Assembly: GCF_004345645.1 (NCBI RefSeq)
Contig: NZ_SLWS01000015.1
Span: 170,381 to 234,380 of the forward strand
Reading direction: 5' to 3'
DNA from: Actinocrispum wychmicini
GTDB taxonomy: Bacteria; Actinomycetota; Actinomycetes; Mycobacteriales; Pseudonocardiaceae
DNA: 64,000 nt
Position 1 is the first letter of the stretch. The number at the start of each line of letters is the position of its first letter. Below are positions 44,257 to 52,733 of the stretch, piece by piece. Under the pieces are notes generated by a model, which saw only the letters and a program-made list of their open reading frames with translations, was not told the origin of the DNA and searched no databases. A program made the position numbers and the translations under genes.

Positions 44257-44988
44257 ATGTCACTGGAGAACCTGGCGGAGACCTTCGTACGGCTGGCCGA
44301 CACGCTCGTCGCGGACTTCGACCCGGCCGAGTTCATGCGACTGCTGGCGGATCGGTGCGTCGACACCTTGAACGTCGACGCCGCCGGCATCCTGCTGGCC
44401 GACCACCACGGTGAACTGCAGGTGGTCGGCGCGTCCAGCGAACAGGCCAGGCTGGTGGAGTTGTTCGAGCTGCAACACCGAGGGGGACCCTGCATGGCGT
44501 CCTACCTCACCAGTGTCCCGGTCACCATCGCCGACCTTGAGACCGAGTCACGATGGCCCGAGTTCGCGTCGACCGCCGTGGCAGCTGGCTTCCGGTCGGT
44601 GCACGCGCTGCCGATGCGGCTGCGCACGCAGACGGTCGGAGCGCTGAACCTGTTCTCCACCCGGCTCGGCGACCTAGGTGAAGGAACGATCCGGGTGGCC
44701 CAGGCGATGGCGGACGTGGCCACCATCGGCCTCCTGCAGGCGCGGGTCATCAGCCGCAACGAACTGCTGGCCGAACAGCTCCAGCAGGCACTGCACGCCA
44801 GGATCCTGATCGAACAGGCGAAAGGGGTGCTCGCCGAGCGGCTGGGCGTCGACATGGAGGACGCGTTCGCGACGCTCCGGCGTTACTCGCGTAACCACAA
44901 CCAGTTCATCAGCGTGGTCTCCGAAGCGGTGATCGCCGGCACGCTCGACGTGATGACCCTGACCGGCGCCCGCTCCGACGAGGACTAA
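44257..44988 (+). CDS. GAF-ANTAR domain protein (second copy)
   Basis: 243 residues from ATG 44257, which has GAGG 6 bases upstream (frame opens at 44206). GAF domain about 20-160 (AAGILLADHHGELQVVGAS; SVHALPMRLRTQTVGALNLF), then ANTAR about 175-235 (ALHARILIEQAKGVLAERLG and VDMEDAFATLRRYSRNHN). Paralogous to the gene before it but not closely alike. It ends with a TAA that overlaps the TAG of the convergent PH-domain gene (CTAA). Likely an RNA-binding antiterminator sensing a small ligand. Confidence 0.9.
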   Translation: MSLENLAETFVRLADTLVADFDPAEFMRLLADRCVDTLNVDAAGILLADHHGELQVVGASSEQARLVELFELQHRGGPCMASYLTSVPVTIADLETESRWPEFASTAVAAGFRSVHALPMRLRTQTVGALNLFSTRLGDLGEGTIRVAQAMADVATIGLLQARVISRNELLAEQLQQALHARILIEQAKGVLAERLGVDMEDAFATLRRYSRNHNQFISVVSEAVIAGTLDVMTLTGARSDED

Positions 44989-45440
44989 CCGGCCTGGTGC
45001 GTCTCGGCGGCCGACTGCGCCTTCAACCGCCGCAGCTCCCGAATCGCCGCCACCGACCGGGTGCCGTCGACGGCCGGGATAGCCAGGATCGTCACGTACT
45101 CGTCGTCCGGCAGCTCAAGGCGGGCCCAGGCGGCGCCGTCCGGGAAGCTGACGTGCTCGACCTCGCCCCACGAGAACCGCCGCGCGCCAAGGACATTGCG
45201 TACCTCGACGCACTCGATGTCAGCGCGCACGCGGGGACGGACCAACAGCAGTGCGGCCCCGGCGAGGACCAAGCCGATGCCGATCATCGCGTACTGGTCG
45301 GACGCCTGGAAGTACGCGCCCGTCCATTCGCTGCGCAGCAGGATCGCCACGAGCGTGAACACCACGACGAACACGACCGCCAACCCGATCGCGACGAACC
45401 GAACCTTGAACGGCCGGCACTGGAACACCTGCTGGCTCAC
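44985..45440 (-). CDS. PH-domain-like membrane protein downstream of ribH
   Basis: About 151 residues. Two hydrophobic segments (FVAIGLAVVFVVVFTLVAIL; YAMIGIGLVLAGAALLLV), then a PH-like beta domain (ECVEVRNVLGARRFSWGEVEHVSFPDGAAWARLEL). Family of actinobacterial PH-domain proteins that follow ribH. The GTG at 45440 overlaps the ribH stop (GTGA) and has GGGGA 5 bases before it. Function unknown; at the membrane. Confidence 0.85.
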   Translation of the reverse strand: MSQQVFQCRPFKVRFVAIGLAVVFVVVFTLVAILLRSEWTGAYFQASDQYAMIGIGLVLAGAALLLVRPRVRADIECVEVRNVLGARRFSWGEVEHVSFPDGAAWARLELPDDEYVTILAIPAVDGTRSVAAIRELRRLKAQSAAETHQAG

Positions 45441-45934
45441 TCGAATCCCCGTTCCGTCCACGGCTGACGCAGGCCGCGCAACACCAACGCCGCCTCCAGG
45501 GCCGCCACGCACGCCTCGAACCCCTTGTCCTCCGCCGAGTCCGGGAAGCCGGCGCGGTCAAGGGCCTGCTCCTCGGTGTTCACGGTCAGCACGCCGTTGC
45601 CCACCGGGGTGCACTCGTCCAGCGACACCCGAGTCAGGCCCGCGGTCACCGCGTCGCACACGTACTCGAAATGCGGGGTGCCGCCGCGGACCACGACGCC
45701 GAGGGCGACCACGGCGTCATGGTGTTTGGCGAGCTCCTGGCAGACGACGGGCAGCTCGATCGCGCCGGACACCCGCACCACCGTCGGATCCTCGACCCTG
45801 GCCTGCTTGGCCGCGACCAGCGCGCGTTCCACCAGGTTGTCGGTGATCTTGCCGTGCCACTTGGTGGCCACCACCGCCAGCCGGATACCGTCGCACTCCG
45901 GCGCGGTCGCGTCCGGCCTGCCCTCGCCGCTCAC
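45437..45934 (-). CDS. ribH: 6,7-dimethyl-8-ribityllumazine synthase
   Basis: Condenses 5-amino-6-ribitylaminouracil with 3,4-dihydroxybutanone 4-phosphate, the penultimate riboflavin step. The 165-residue protein has AVVATKWHGKITDNLVERAL at the start, VRVSGAIELP near residue 54, GVVVRGGTPHFEYVCDAVTAGL with the catalytic His, and the late GVLTVNTEEQALDRAG. Length is typical. GTG start overlaps the ribBA stop. Confidence 0.97.
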   Translation of the reverse strand: MSGEGRPDATAPECDGIRLAVVATKWHGKITDNLVERALVAAKQARVEDPTVVRVSGAIELPVVCQELAKHHDAVVALGVVVRGGTPHFEYVCDAVTAGLTRVSLDECTPVGNGVLTVNTEEQALDRAGFPDSAEDKGFEACVAALEAALVLRGLRQPWTERGFE

Positions 45935-47163
45935 TGCGCCTCCTCACCGCCGAACTGGTCCAGGTCGCCCAGCTCGTGGCCCATCCGATCCCGTTTCGTG
46001 CGCAGATACCGCAGGTTCTCCGGGTTCGGCCACACCGACAACGGCACCCGGTCGACCACGGTCAGGCCGTAACCCTCCAGGCCGATCCGCTTCGCCGGGT
46101 TGTTCGTCAACAACCGCATGGTCTGCACACCGAGGTCCGACAGGATCTGCGCGCCCATACCGTAGTCCCGCGCGTCGGCCGGCACACCGAGGGCCAGGTT
46201 GGCGTCCACGGTGTCCGCGCCCGCGTCCTGCAGTTGGTACGCCTGAAGCTTGTGCATCAAGCCGATTCCCCGGCCCTCATGGCCGCGCATGTACAGCACG
46301 ATCCCGCGTCCCTCGGACGCCACCGCCTCCAGGGCCGCGTCGAGCTGCGGTCCGCAGTCGCAGCGCAGCGAGCCGAACACGTCACCGGTCAGGCATTCCG
46401 AGTGCACCCGGACCAGGACCTCCTTGCCGTCGCCGATCTCGCCGTACACCAGGGCGACGTGCTCGATCCCGTCCAGCAGGCTGTCGTAGCCGACCGCGCG
46501 GAACGTGCCGTGCGCGGTCGGGATCCGGGCCTCGGCGACCCGCGCCACCTGCTTCTCGTTGCGCCGCCGGTACTTGATCATCTCGGCGATGGAGATCAGC
46601 GCCAGGTCGTGCTCGGCGGCGAACACCTCCAGCTCGTCCCGCCGCGCCATGTCCCCTTCGTCCTTCTGGGACACGATCTCGCACAGCACCCCCGCCGGCC
46701 GCAGCCCGGCCATCACCGCCAGGTCGATCGCGGCCTCGGTGTGCCCCGGCCGGCGCAGCACGCCGCCTTCCTTGGCACGCAACGGAACCACGTGCCCTGG
46801 GCGGGTGAAGTCGGTCGGCTTGGAGTCCGGGTCGGCGAGCAGCCGGATGGTGTGCGCGCGGTCCGCGGCGGAGATGCCCGTGGACACGCCGCTCGCCGCG
46901 TCGACCGTGACCGTGTACGCGGTGCCGCGCCGGTCCTGGTTGGTGTGGAACATCGGCGGCAGGTCCAGACGCTCGCAGTCCTGCTCGGTCAACGGCACGC
47001 AGATGTACCCGGACGTGTAACGGACCATGAACGCGAGCAGCTCGGGCGTGGCCTTCTCGGCCGCGAAGATCAGGTCGCCCTCGTTCTCCCGGTCCTCGTC
47101 GTCCACCACGACCACCGGGCGGCCCGCCGCGATGTCGGCGATCGCCCGCTCGATCTCATTCAC
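45931..47163 (-). CDS. ribBA: bifunctional 3,4-dihydroxy-2-butanone-4-phosphate synthase / GTP cyclohydrolase II
   Basis: About 410 residues. N-terminal RibB domain (VVVVDDEDRENEGDLIFAAE, YTSGYICVPL, PGHVVPLRAKEGG, GHTEAAIDLAVMAG) and C-terminal RibA domain (GEIGDGKEVLVRVHSECLTG, then the zinc ligands in DVFGSLRCDCGPQ, YMRGHEGRGIGLMHK and RLLTNNPAKRIGLEG). Both active sites look complete. The frame begins at 47211 but the GTG at 47163 starts the conserved protein (MNEIERAIADI). Overlaps ribE by 8 bases. Confidence 0.97.
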   Translation of the reverse strand: MNEIERAIADIAAGRPVVVVDDEDRENEGDLIFAAEKATPELLAFMVRYTSGYICVPLTEQDCERLDLPPMFHTNQDRRGTAYTVTVDAASGVSTGISAADRAHTIRLLADPDSKPTDFTRPGHVVPLRAKEGGVLRRPGHTEAAIDLAVMAGLRPAGVLCEIVSQKDEGDMARRDELEVFAAEHDLALISIAEMIKYRRRNEKQVARVAEARIPTAHGTFRAVGYDSLLDGIEHVALVYGEIGDGKEVLVRVHSECLTGDVFGSLRCDCGPQLDAALEAVASEGRGIVLYMRGHEGRGIGLMHKLQAYQLQDAGADTVDANLALGVPADARDYGMGAQILSDLGVQTMRLLTNNPAKRIGLEGYGLTVVDRVPLSVWPNPENLRYLRTKRDRMGHELGDLDQFGGEEAQ

Positions 47164-47749
47164 CGGGGACCTCCTTGATGACCAGCCGCTCGACGTACTT
47201 CGCCAGCACATCCACCTCGATGTTCACCACGTCCCCCGGCTGCCGCCGGCCGAGCGTGGTCACCTCGAGCGTGGTCGGGATCAACGCGATGGAGAACGTC
47301 TCGTCGTCGACCGCGGCGACCGTCAGCGAGATGCCGTCGACCGCGATCGAACCCTTCTCCACGATGTAGCGCGCCAACTCCTTCGGCAGTTCGAACGTGG
47401 TCAGCCCGGCCTCGTCCCTGGACCGGAACACCGCCGTGCCGTCCACGTGCCCCTGCACGATGTGGCCGCCCAGCCGGTCCCCCAACGCCATCGCCCGCTC
47501 CAGGTTGACCTGGTCGCCCGCGTGCGCCTTCGCCAGGCTGGACCGCAGCAGCGTCTCGTGCACGACGTCGACGGTGAACGCGCCCGCGGACACGTCCACC
47601 ACGGTCAGGCACACGCCGTTGACCGCGATCGAGTCGCCGTGTTTGGCGTCCTGGGTGACCAGCGGACCGGCCACGGTCAGCCGCATCGCGTCCGGCAGCG
47701 GCTCGACCGCGACGATCTCGCCGCGTTCCTCGACAATCCCCGTGAACAT
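47156..47749 (-). CDS. ribE: riboflavin synthase (alpha subunit)
   Basis: Dismutates two lumazines to riboflavin. The 197-residue protein has two lumazine-binding repeats: MFTGIVEERGEIVAVEPL at the start, GDSIAVNGVCLTVVDVSAGAFTVDVV, then the second repeat GHIVQGHVDGTAVFRS and GSIAVDGISLTVAAVDDETFSIALIP. Starts directly after the rpe stop (TAG then ATG). Confidence 0.97.
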   Translation of the reverse strand: MFTGIVEERGEIVAVEPLPDAMRLTVAGPLVTQDAKHGDSIAVNGVCLTVVDVSAGAFTVDVVHETLLRSSLAKAHAGDQVNLERAMALGDRLGGHIVQGHVDGTAVFRSRDEAGLTTFELPKELARYIVEKGSIAVDGISLTVAAVDDETFSIALIPTTLEVTTLGRRQPGDVVNIEVDVLAKYVERLVIKEVPGE

Positions 47750-48424
47750 CTATTCCCCTCCCTGTCCGCGGGCCGCGCGGTCACGCAGCGCCGCGACCGC
47801 CTTCGCGGGGTCGTCCGCGCCGTAGACCGCGGACCCCGCGACGAAACAGTCCACGCCGGCCTCGGCGGCCAGCTCGATCGTGTCGTTGTTGATGCCGCCG
47901 TCGATCTCCACCAGCAGCCGCAGGTGCCCGGTGTCCACCAGGTGCCGGGCGGTCCGGACCTTGGCCAGCACGTCCGGGATGAACGACTGGCCGCCGAAGC
48001 CGGGTTCGACCGACATCACGAGCAACGTGTCGTAGTGCTTGAGCACGTCCACCCACGGCTCCAGCGGGGTGCCCGGCTTGACCGACAGGCCCGCCTTGGC
48101 CCCGGCCGCCCGCAGGTCTCTGGCGATCGCCACCGGGTCCTTGGCGGCCTCCGCGTGCACGGTGACGTTGTACGCGCCCGCCTCGGCGTACCCGACCGCC
48201 CACCGGTCCGGGTCGTCGATCATCAGGTGGCAGTCGACCGGGATGTCGGTCACCCTGAGCAACGCCTCAACCACGGGGAGTCCCAAGGTCAGGTTGGGGA
48301 CGAAGTGCGCGTCCATCACGTCCACGTGCACCCAGTCGGCCCCGATGACGGCGTCGAGCTCGTCGGCCAGATGGGCGAAGTCGGCGGACAGGATGCTCGG
48401 GGCGATCATGGGTTCTACAGGCAC
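47750..48424 (-). CDS. rpe: ribulose-phosphate 3-epimerase
   Basis: Interconverts ribulose 5-phosphate and xylulose 5-phosphate. The 224-residue TIM barrel shows APSILSADFAHL, WVHVDVMDAHFVPNLTLG, DCHLMIDDP, VMSVEPGFGGQSF and VEIDGGINNDT, with the metal-binding His and Asp residues in place. GTG start; an ATG five codons later is an alternative. The gene is 9 bases from the upstream flavoprotein-like gene and abuts ribE, so it shares the riboflavin operon; ribulose 5-phosphate is a RibB substrate. Confidence 0.97.
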   Translation of the reverse strand: MPVEPMIAPSILSADFAHLADELDAVIGADWVHVDVMDAHFVPNLTLGLPVVEALLRVTDIPVDCHLMIDDPDRWAVGYAEAGAYNVTVHAEAAKDPVAIARDLRAAGAKAGLSVKPGTPLEPWVDVLKHYDTLLVMSVEPGFGGQSFIPDVLAKVRTARHLVDTGHLRLLVEIDGGINNDTIELAAEAGVDCFVAGSAVYGADDPAKAVAALRDRAARGQGGE

Positions 48425-48433
48425 ATAGGAAGT

Positions 48434-48931
48434 CTATGGTTCTCCGACGGTACTCGTATCTAGGGCATCGAGCACACTTGTCCACGGTTGGTCGGGCGCC
48501 AGCGGCTCGATCCGCACGTCGGCGCCCCGAAGCGTCCGCAAGTGCCCTGACCAGGCCGGATGCCGAATCTGCTCGGCTGACAGCTGCGGGCAGACGACCA
48601 CCTGCGGCGGTCCGCCGACGGCTTCGCAGAGCACGGTGAGCGCCTGGTTGTCGGCGAGACCAAGCGCTAGTTTGGCCACCGAGTTCGCGCTGGCCGGCAC
48701 GAACAGGAAGTGCCCGGGGTCCGGATGCGGCCGTGGCTCACCCGGCAGCCGTGGCTCGCTGCGCACCGGCAAGTCGGTGAGCGCCGTCAAGCGCTCGAAC
48801 TCGCCCGATGCCCGCAGCCAACGCTCAGCGGTCGGTGTCACCGTGACGGCCAGCCGCCAACCCCGCTCAGCCGCCGGACCGGCGATCTCCGCGCACAGCC
48901 GCCGGTCGACGCCGTAGCAGGCGGAGACCAC
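48434..48931 (-). CDS. flavoprotein (FMN-dependent decarboxylase-like)
   Basis: A 165-residue protein with the HFCD/flavoprotein pattern: VVSACYGVDRRLCAEIAGPA, LAVTVTPTAERWL, and the FMN region FLFVPASANSVAKLALGLADNQAL, then VVCPQLSAEQIRHPAWSGHL. Such proteins include phosphopantothenoylcysteine decarboxylase and peptide cysteine decarboxylases, and they bind FMN; this copy stands where riboflavin genes begin. The start is unclear: the family normally has a beta strand before VVSACYG, and only the GTG at 48931 is available after the upstream stop. Confidence 0.8.
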   Translation of the reverse strand: MVSACYGVDRRLCAEIAGPAAERGWRLAVTVTPTAERWLRASGEFERLTALTDLPVRSEPRLPGEPRPHPDPGHFLFVPASANSVAKLALGLADNQALTVLCEAVGGPPQVVVCPQLSAEQIRHPAWSGHLRTLRGADVRIEPLAPDQPWTSVLDALDTSTVGEP

Positions 48932-48945
48932 CAGACCCAGGGTGG

Positions 48946-49305
48946 CTATGACTCGTCCTGTTCACGCTGGTTCAGCTTGGCCTGCCTGCGCTGTTCCTCG
49001 GCCCGCTCCCGGCACTGGCGCAGGAAGTCCTCATCGTCGTCCGGGTTGGTCGCCGCGAACCGGCCCGGCCGGTCGTACTCCGGGTACCGGCTGCGGGACG
49101 GCGGCTCCCGGTAGCCGCTGTCCGGCCGGCCGGCGACCAGCCACAGGATCGACCCGACCAACGGCAGGAACAGCACCACGAAGATCCAGCCGATCTTCGG
49201 CAGGTTCCGGGTGGTGCCCTCGACCGACGTGAACACGTCGACCAGACAGAAGATCCACAAGGCCAGGACGATCAGGCTGAACGCCCCCGCGCCGAACAAC
49301 GGCAT
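48946..49305 (-). CDS. PLDc_N-domain membrane protein
   Basis: 119 residues. Two membrane segments (FSLIVLALWIFCLVDVFTS; LPKIGWIFVVLFLPLVGSIL), the pattern of the phospholipase D N-terminal-like domain with WLVAGRP, then a basic/acidic soluble tail (RQCRERAEEQRRQAKLNQRE). No nuclease domain. Common in actinobacteria next to the rib operon; function unknown. Confidence 0.85.
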   Translation of the reverse strand: MPLFGAGAFSLIVLALWIFCLVDVFTSVEGTTRNLPKIGWIFVVLFLPLVGSILWLVAGRPDSGYREPPSRSRYPEYDRPGRFAATNPDDDEDFLRQCRERAEEQRRQAKLNQREQDES

Positions 49306-49368
49306 CTCGTTCTCCCCAGATGTACTTGTGAAGGGGCGCCGAGTCTAGACGACCGGTTGAATGCCCTC

Positions 49369-49785
49369 ATGACTACTCGACGTACCGCTGTCGCGGGCCT
49401 GGTCGCCGCTCTGCTGCTGGGACTCACCGGAGCCGGAGTCGCCGCCCCCGCCACCCCCACCGACCTCTCGATCGGCGACACCTACCGGCGCACGGAACTG
49501 TACTTCGGCTCCGGCAAGCCGGACGGCACCGCGGTCACCCCGGCCGAGTTCGAACTGTTCCTGGACAAGGAGGTCACCCCGGCGTTCCCGGACGGCCTCA
49601 CCTGGCTGAACGCGCACGGCCAGTGGAAGGGCGGCAAGGAGGACTCGTACGTGCTGATCCTGCTGTACCCCCTGAGCAACCGGCACGCCACCAAGGACAT
49701 CGAGGAGATCCGCACGGAGTACAAGAAGGAGTTCCACCAGGAGTCCGTGCTGCGCGCGGACACCACGAACCGCGTCTCGTTCTGA
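49369..49785 (+). CDS. exported DUF3574-like protein
   Basis: A 138-residue secreted protein. ATG at 49369 starts a signal peptide (MTTRRTAVAGLVAALLLGLT...VAAPA). The mature part has RRTELYFGSGKPDGT, EFELFLDKEVTPAFPDGLTW and the pattern of DUF3574 (secreted, unknown function). It is the only plus-strand gene within the minus-strand rib/def block and its stop faces the rsmB stop. Confidence 0.85.
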   Translation: MTTRRTAVAGLVAALLLGLTGAGVAAPATPTDLSIGDTYRRTELYFGSGKPDGTAVTPAEFELFLDKEVTPAFPDGLTWLNAHGQWKGGKEDSYVLILLYPLSNRHATKDIEEIRTEYKKEFHQESVLRADTTNRVSF

Positions 49786-49788
49786 CCG

Positions 49789-51204
49789 CTACTTCCTGAG
49801 CAGTGCGCAGTACATCGCGTCGGTGCCGTGCAGGTGCGGCCAGAGTTGGACGTCCGGACCGGGACCGAGGTCGGGCACGCCGGGGAAGAACTCCCGCGCG
49901 TCGATCTGCTCGACCTTGGCCCGGCGGATCACATCGCCCACCACGCCGATGGTCTCCGACAGGTGCGGCGAACACACGACGTACGCGACCACGCCGCCGG
50001 GGCGAGCCAGGTCCAGCGCGGCCGTCAGCAGTTCCCGCTGGAGCTTGGTCAGGTCGCCGACGTCGGATGGCTGGCGCCGCCACCGGGCCTCGGGCCGGCG
50101 GCGCAACGCGCCAAGGCCGGTACAGGGCGCGTCGACCAGGATCCGGTCGAACGACTCGGGTTCGAAGCCGGTCTCGCGGCCGTCGGTGACATGGACGTAC
50201 ACCGGCAGTCCCTCGGTGGCCTGCTCGATCAGCCGGGCGCGATGCGGCGCCTTCTCGACGGCGTCCACGGACCCGCCCTGCAGGCCGGCCAGCGCGCCCA
50301 ACAACGTGGCCTTCCCGCCGGGGCCGGCGCACAGGTCCAGCCATTTCTCGTCCGTGCCGGTCAGCACGGGCCGGGTGAGGGCGACCGCGCAGAGCTGGCT
50401 GCCCTCGTCCTGGACGGCGGCGAACCGTTCCCGCACCGGATCCATGTGGGCGGGGTCGCCGGCGCCCGCGTCGAGCCGCACGCCGTACGGCGAGTACGGG
50501 GCGACGTCGCCGCCTGTGATGGCGGCGAGTTCCTCGGCGGTGATGTCGCCGGGCCGCGCCACCAGGTGCACGGCCGGCCGCTCGTCGTCCGCCTCCAGCG
50601 CCGCTTGGAGCTTGCTTCCCTTGTCGCCCAACGAGTCCGCGAACGCCCGCGCGATCCAGCGGGGATGCGCGGTCGCGGTCGCGAGGTAGCCGATCGGGTC
50701 CTCGTCCCGGTTCGGCGCGAGTTTCGCCACCCACTCGTCCTCGGTCAGCTCGCCGACCTTGCGCAGCACGGCGTTGGCGAACCCGGCCAGCCGCGAGCCG
50801 ACGTCCGCGCGTGCCAGGTCCACTGTGGACGAAACGGCGGCGTGCGGTGGGATCCTGGTGCGCAGCAACTGGTACGCGCCGAGCCGGAGCACGTCGAGCA
50901 GTGCTTTGTCGATCTGGGACAGTGGCCGGTCGGAGCACGCGGCGATCACCTGGTCCAGCAGGCCCTGCGCGCGGCACGTGCCGTACGTGAGCTCGGTGGC
51001 CAACGCCGCGTCCCGGCCGACGATCCGGCGCTCACGCAACATACCGGGCAGCACGAGGTTCGCGTACGCGTCCCGGTCGCTTACGGCCCTCAACGTGTCC
51101 AGGGCGGCGCGACGGGCTGGGTCCTCGGCGGGCGGGCGCGGCGCGGACGGTTCGCGGCGACGCGGCGGATGCGCCTGGCGGGGGCGGGAAGGGCGGTGTG
51201 TCAC
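49789..51204 (-). CDS. rsmB: 16S rRNA (cytosine-967 C5)-methyltransferase
   Basis: 471 residues. N-terminal NusB-like domain (about 28-170; RAALDTLRAVSDRDAYANLV and ELTYGTCRAQGLLDQVIAAC) and C-terminal RsmB/F SAM methyltransferase (motif I WLDLCAGPGGKATLLGALAG, motif IV VDAPCTGLGALRRRPEARW, motif VI YVVCSPHLSETIGV) with both catalytic cysteines (APC, VCS). Basic Arg/Pro-rich N-terminus. It starts at a GTG overlapping the fmt stop (GTGA). Confidence 0.96.
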   Translation of the reverse strand: MTHRPSRPRQAHPPRRREPSAPRPPAEDPARRAALDTLRAVSDRDAYANLVLPGMLRERRIVGRDAALATELTYGTCRAQGLLDQVIAACSDRPLSQIDKALLDVLRLGAYQLLRTRIPPHAAVSSTVDLARADVGSRLAGFANAVLRKVGELTEDEWVAKLAPNRDEDPIGYLATATAHPRWIARAFADSLGDKGSKLQAALEADDERPAVHLVARPGDITAEELAAITGGDVAPYSPYGVRLDAGAGDPAHMDPVRERFAAVQDEGSQLCAVALTRPVLTGTDEKWLDLCAGPGGKATLLGALAGLQGGSVDAVEKAPHRARLIEQATEGLPVYVHVTDGRETGFEPESFDRILVDAPCTGLGALRRRPEARWRRQPSDVGDLTKLQRELLTAALDLARPGGVVAYVVCSPHLSETIGVVGDVIRRAKVEQIDAREFFPGVPDLGPGPDVQLWPHLHGTDAMYCALLRK

Positions 51205-52130
51205 GAGAGTCGTTCCCCTTGCTCGACGCGGACGCCACGGGCCCAGTCGGTCGCCGCCATCCGTTTCTTCCCTTGCGCCTGCACGTCACCGAGCCGAACG
51301 GGCTGCGTCGCGGTCCCGACGAGCACGCGTTTGCGTTCCACACACACCTCGCCGGGTGCGAGGGAGTCCGCCTCGGCCACGCTCACCGGACCCAACTTCA
51401 GCCGTTCGCCGCGGAACTCCGCCCACGCGCCCGGTTCCGGCGTGACCGCCCGGACGAGCCGGTCGACGGCGATTCCGGGCACCGTGAAGTCGACGTGCGC
51501 GTCCTCGACCGTGATCTTCGACGCGTAGCTGATCCCTTCGGCCGCACGCTGCTCGATCGCCTGAAGCGTACCGTCCTCGATACCGTCCAAGGTGGACACC
51601 ATCAGCTCGGCGCCGGCCAGCGCGAGCCGGTCGAGCAGTTCCCCGGCGGTGTCGGTGGCCCGGATCGGCTCGGTCAGCACACCGAACACCGGTCCCGCGT
51701 CGAGTTCCTTGACGATCCGGAACGTGCTCGCCCCGGTGATCTCGTCGCCGGCCCGGACGGCGGCCTGCACCGGCGCGGCACCCCGCCACGCCGGCAACAC
51801 CGAGAAGTGCAAGTTGACCCATCCGTGGGTGGGGACGTCCAGGACCACCTGCGGCAGCAACGCGCCGTACGCGACCACCGGGCAACAGTCCGGCCGCAGG
51901 TCACGCAGCCGGTCCAGGAACTCCGGTTCCTTGACCCGCTGCGGGGTGAGCACCTCGATCCCGTGTTCGTCCGCCAACGCGCCGACGGGAGACCGCACCA
52001 CGTGCCGGCCGCGGCCAGCCGGCGCGTCCGGGCGCGTCACGACCGCGACCACCTCATGCCGCTCGGCTTCGATGAGCGCCTTGAGCGTGGGAACAGCGGG
52101 TGCCGGCGTGCCGGCGAAGACCAGGCGCAT
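51201..52130 (-). CDS. fmt: methionyl-tRNA formyltransferase
   Basis: Formylates initiator Met-tRNA. The 309-residue protein has RLVFAGTPAPAVPTLKAL at the start, the cofactor motif VNLHFSVLPAWRGAAPVQAAVRAGDEITGAS (Asn-His-Asp triad: NLHFS, D in ELDAGPVFG) and the C-terminal OB-like domain. Def precedes it by 3 bases, and rsmB follows with overlap, a standard operon. Confidence 0.97.
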   Translation of the reverse strand: MRLVFAGTPAPAVPTLKALIEAERHEVVAVVTRPDAPAGRGRHVVRSPVGALADEHGIEVLTPQRVKEPEFLDRLRDLRPDCCPVVAYGALLPQVVLDVPTHGWVNLHFSVLPAWRGAAPVQAAVRAGDEITGASTFRIVKELDAGPVFGVLTEPIRATDTAGELLDRLALAGAELMVSTLDGIEDGTLQAIEQRAAEGISYASKITVEDAHVDFTVPGIAVDRLVRAVTPEPGAWAEFRGERLKLGPVSVAEADSLAPGEVCVERKRVLVGTATQPVRLGDVQAQGKKRMAATDWARGVRVEQGERLS

Positions 52131-52133
52131 GCT

Positions 52134-52679
52134 CTACAGGCCCCCGAACAGCGCGTGCGGGTTCTGTTTGACGGTCGGCACGGTCCCGTCGAACCAGGGC
52201 GCCTGCCGGATCTCCTTCATCGCCTGCTTGCGCGTCTCCTGGTCAAGGCGGTCCAGGAACAGCACGCCGTCCAGGTGGTCGGTCTCGTGCTGGATGCAGC
52301 GGGCCAGCAGGTCCGTGCCCTGGATCTCGACCGGCTCGCCGTGCGCGTCCCATCCCGTGGCCACGACGTTGCGCATCCGCCTCGTCTCCCAGCGGAAGCC
52401 CGGGATCGAGAGGCAGCCCTCCTCGCCGTCCTGGCACTCGTCGTCGAGGGCGGTCCAGGTCGGGTTGATCAGGTGCCCGGCGAACCCGTCACAGTGATAC
52501 GTGAACACCCGCAGGCCGACCCCGAGCTGCGGCGCGGCCAGCCCGGCGCCACCCTCGGACTCCATCGTGTCCCACAGGTCCTGGACCAGGACCTTGAGCT
52601 CCTTGTCGAAGTCGACGACCTCGTCGGCACGGGTGCGCAGCACCGGATCCCCGAACAGCCTGATCGGTTGGATGGTCAC
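52134..52679 (-). CDS. def: peptide deformylase
   Basis: Removes formyl from nascent proteins. The 181-residue metalloenzyme shows motif 1 GGAGLAAPQLGVG, motif 2 EEGCLSIPG (metal Cys) and motif 3 QHETDHLDGVLFLD (HExxH). GTG start (MTIQPIRLFGDPVLRT). It opens the def-fmt-rsmB operon. Confidence 0.97.
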   Translation of the reverse strand: MTIQPIRLFGDPVLRTRADEVVDFDKELKVLVQDLWDTMESEGGAGLAAPQLGVGLRVFTYHCDGFAGHLINPTWTALDDECQDGEEGCLSIPGFRWETRRMRNVVATGWDAHGEPVEIQGTDLLARCIQHETDHLDGVLFLDRLDQETRKQAMKEIRQAPWFDGTVPTVKQNPHALFGGL

Positions 52680-52733
52680 GACGGTCCATTCTACGAAACC
52701 GCCGCCACCCCCACCTGACCAGGCCCGCGTTCA

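Noticed and set aside
47750..49368. An FMN riboswitch for the riboflavin genes
   Set aside because: Genes abut or overlap and none of the short gaps has the conserved RFN elements or enough length.
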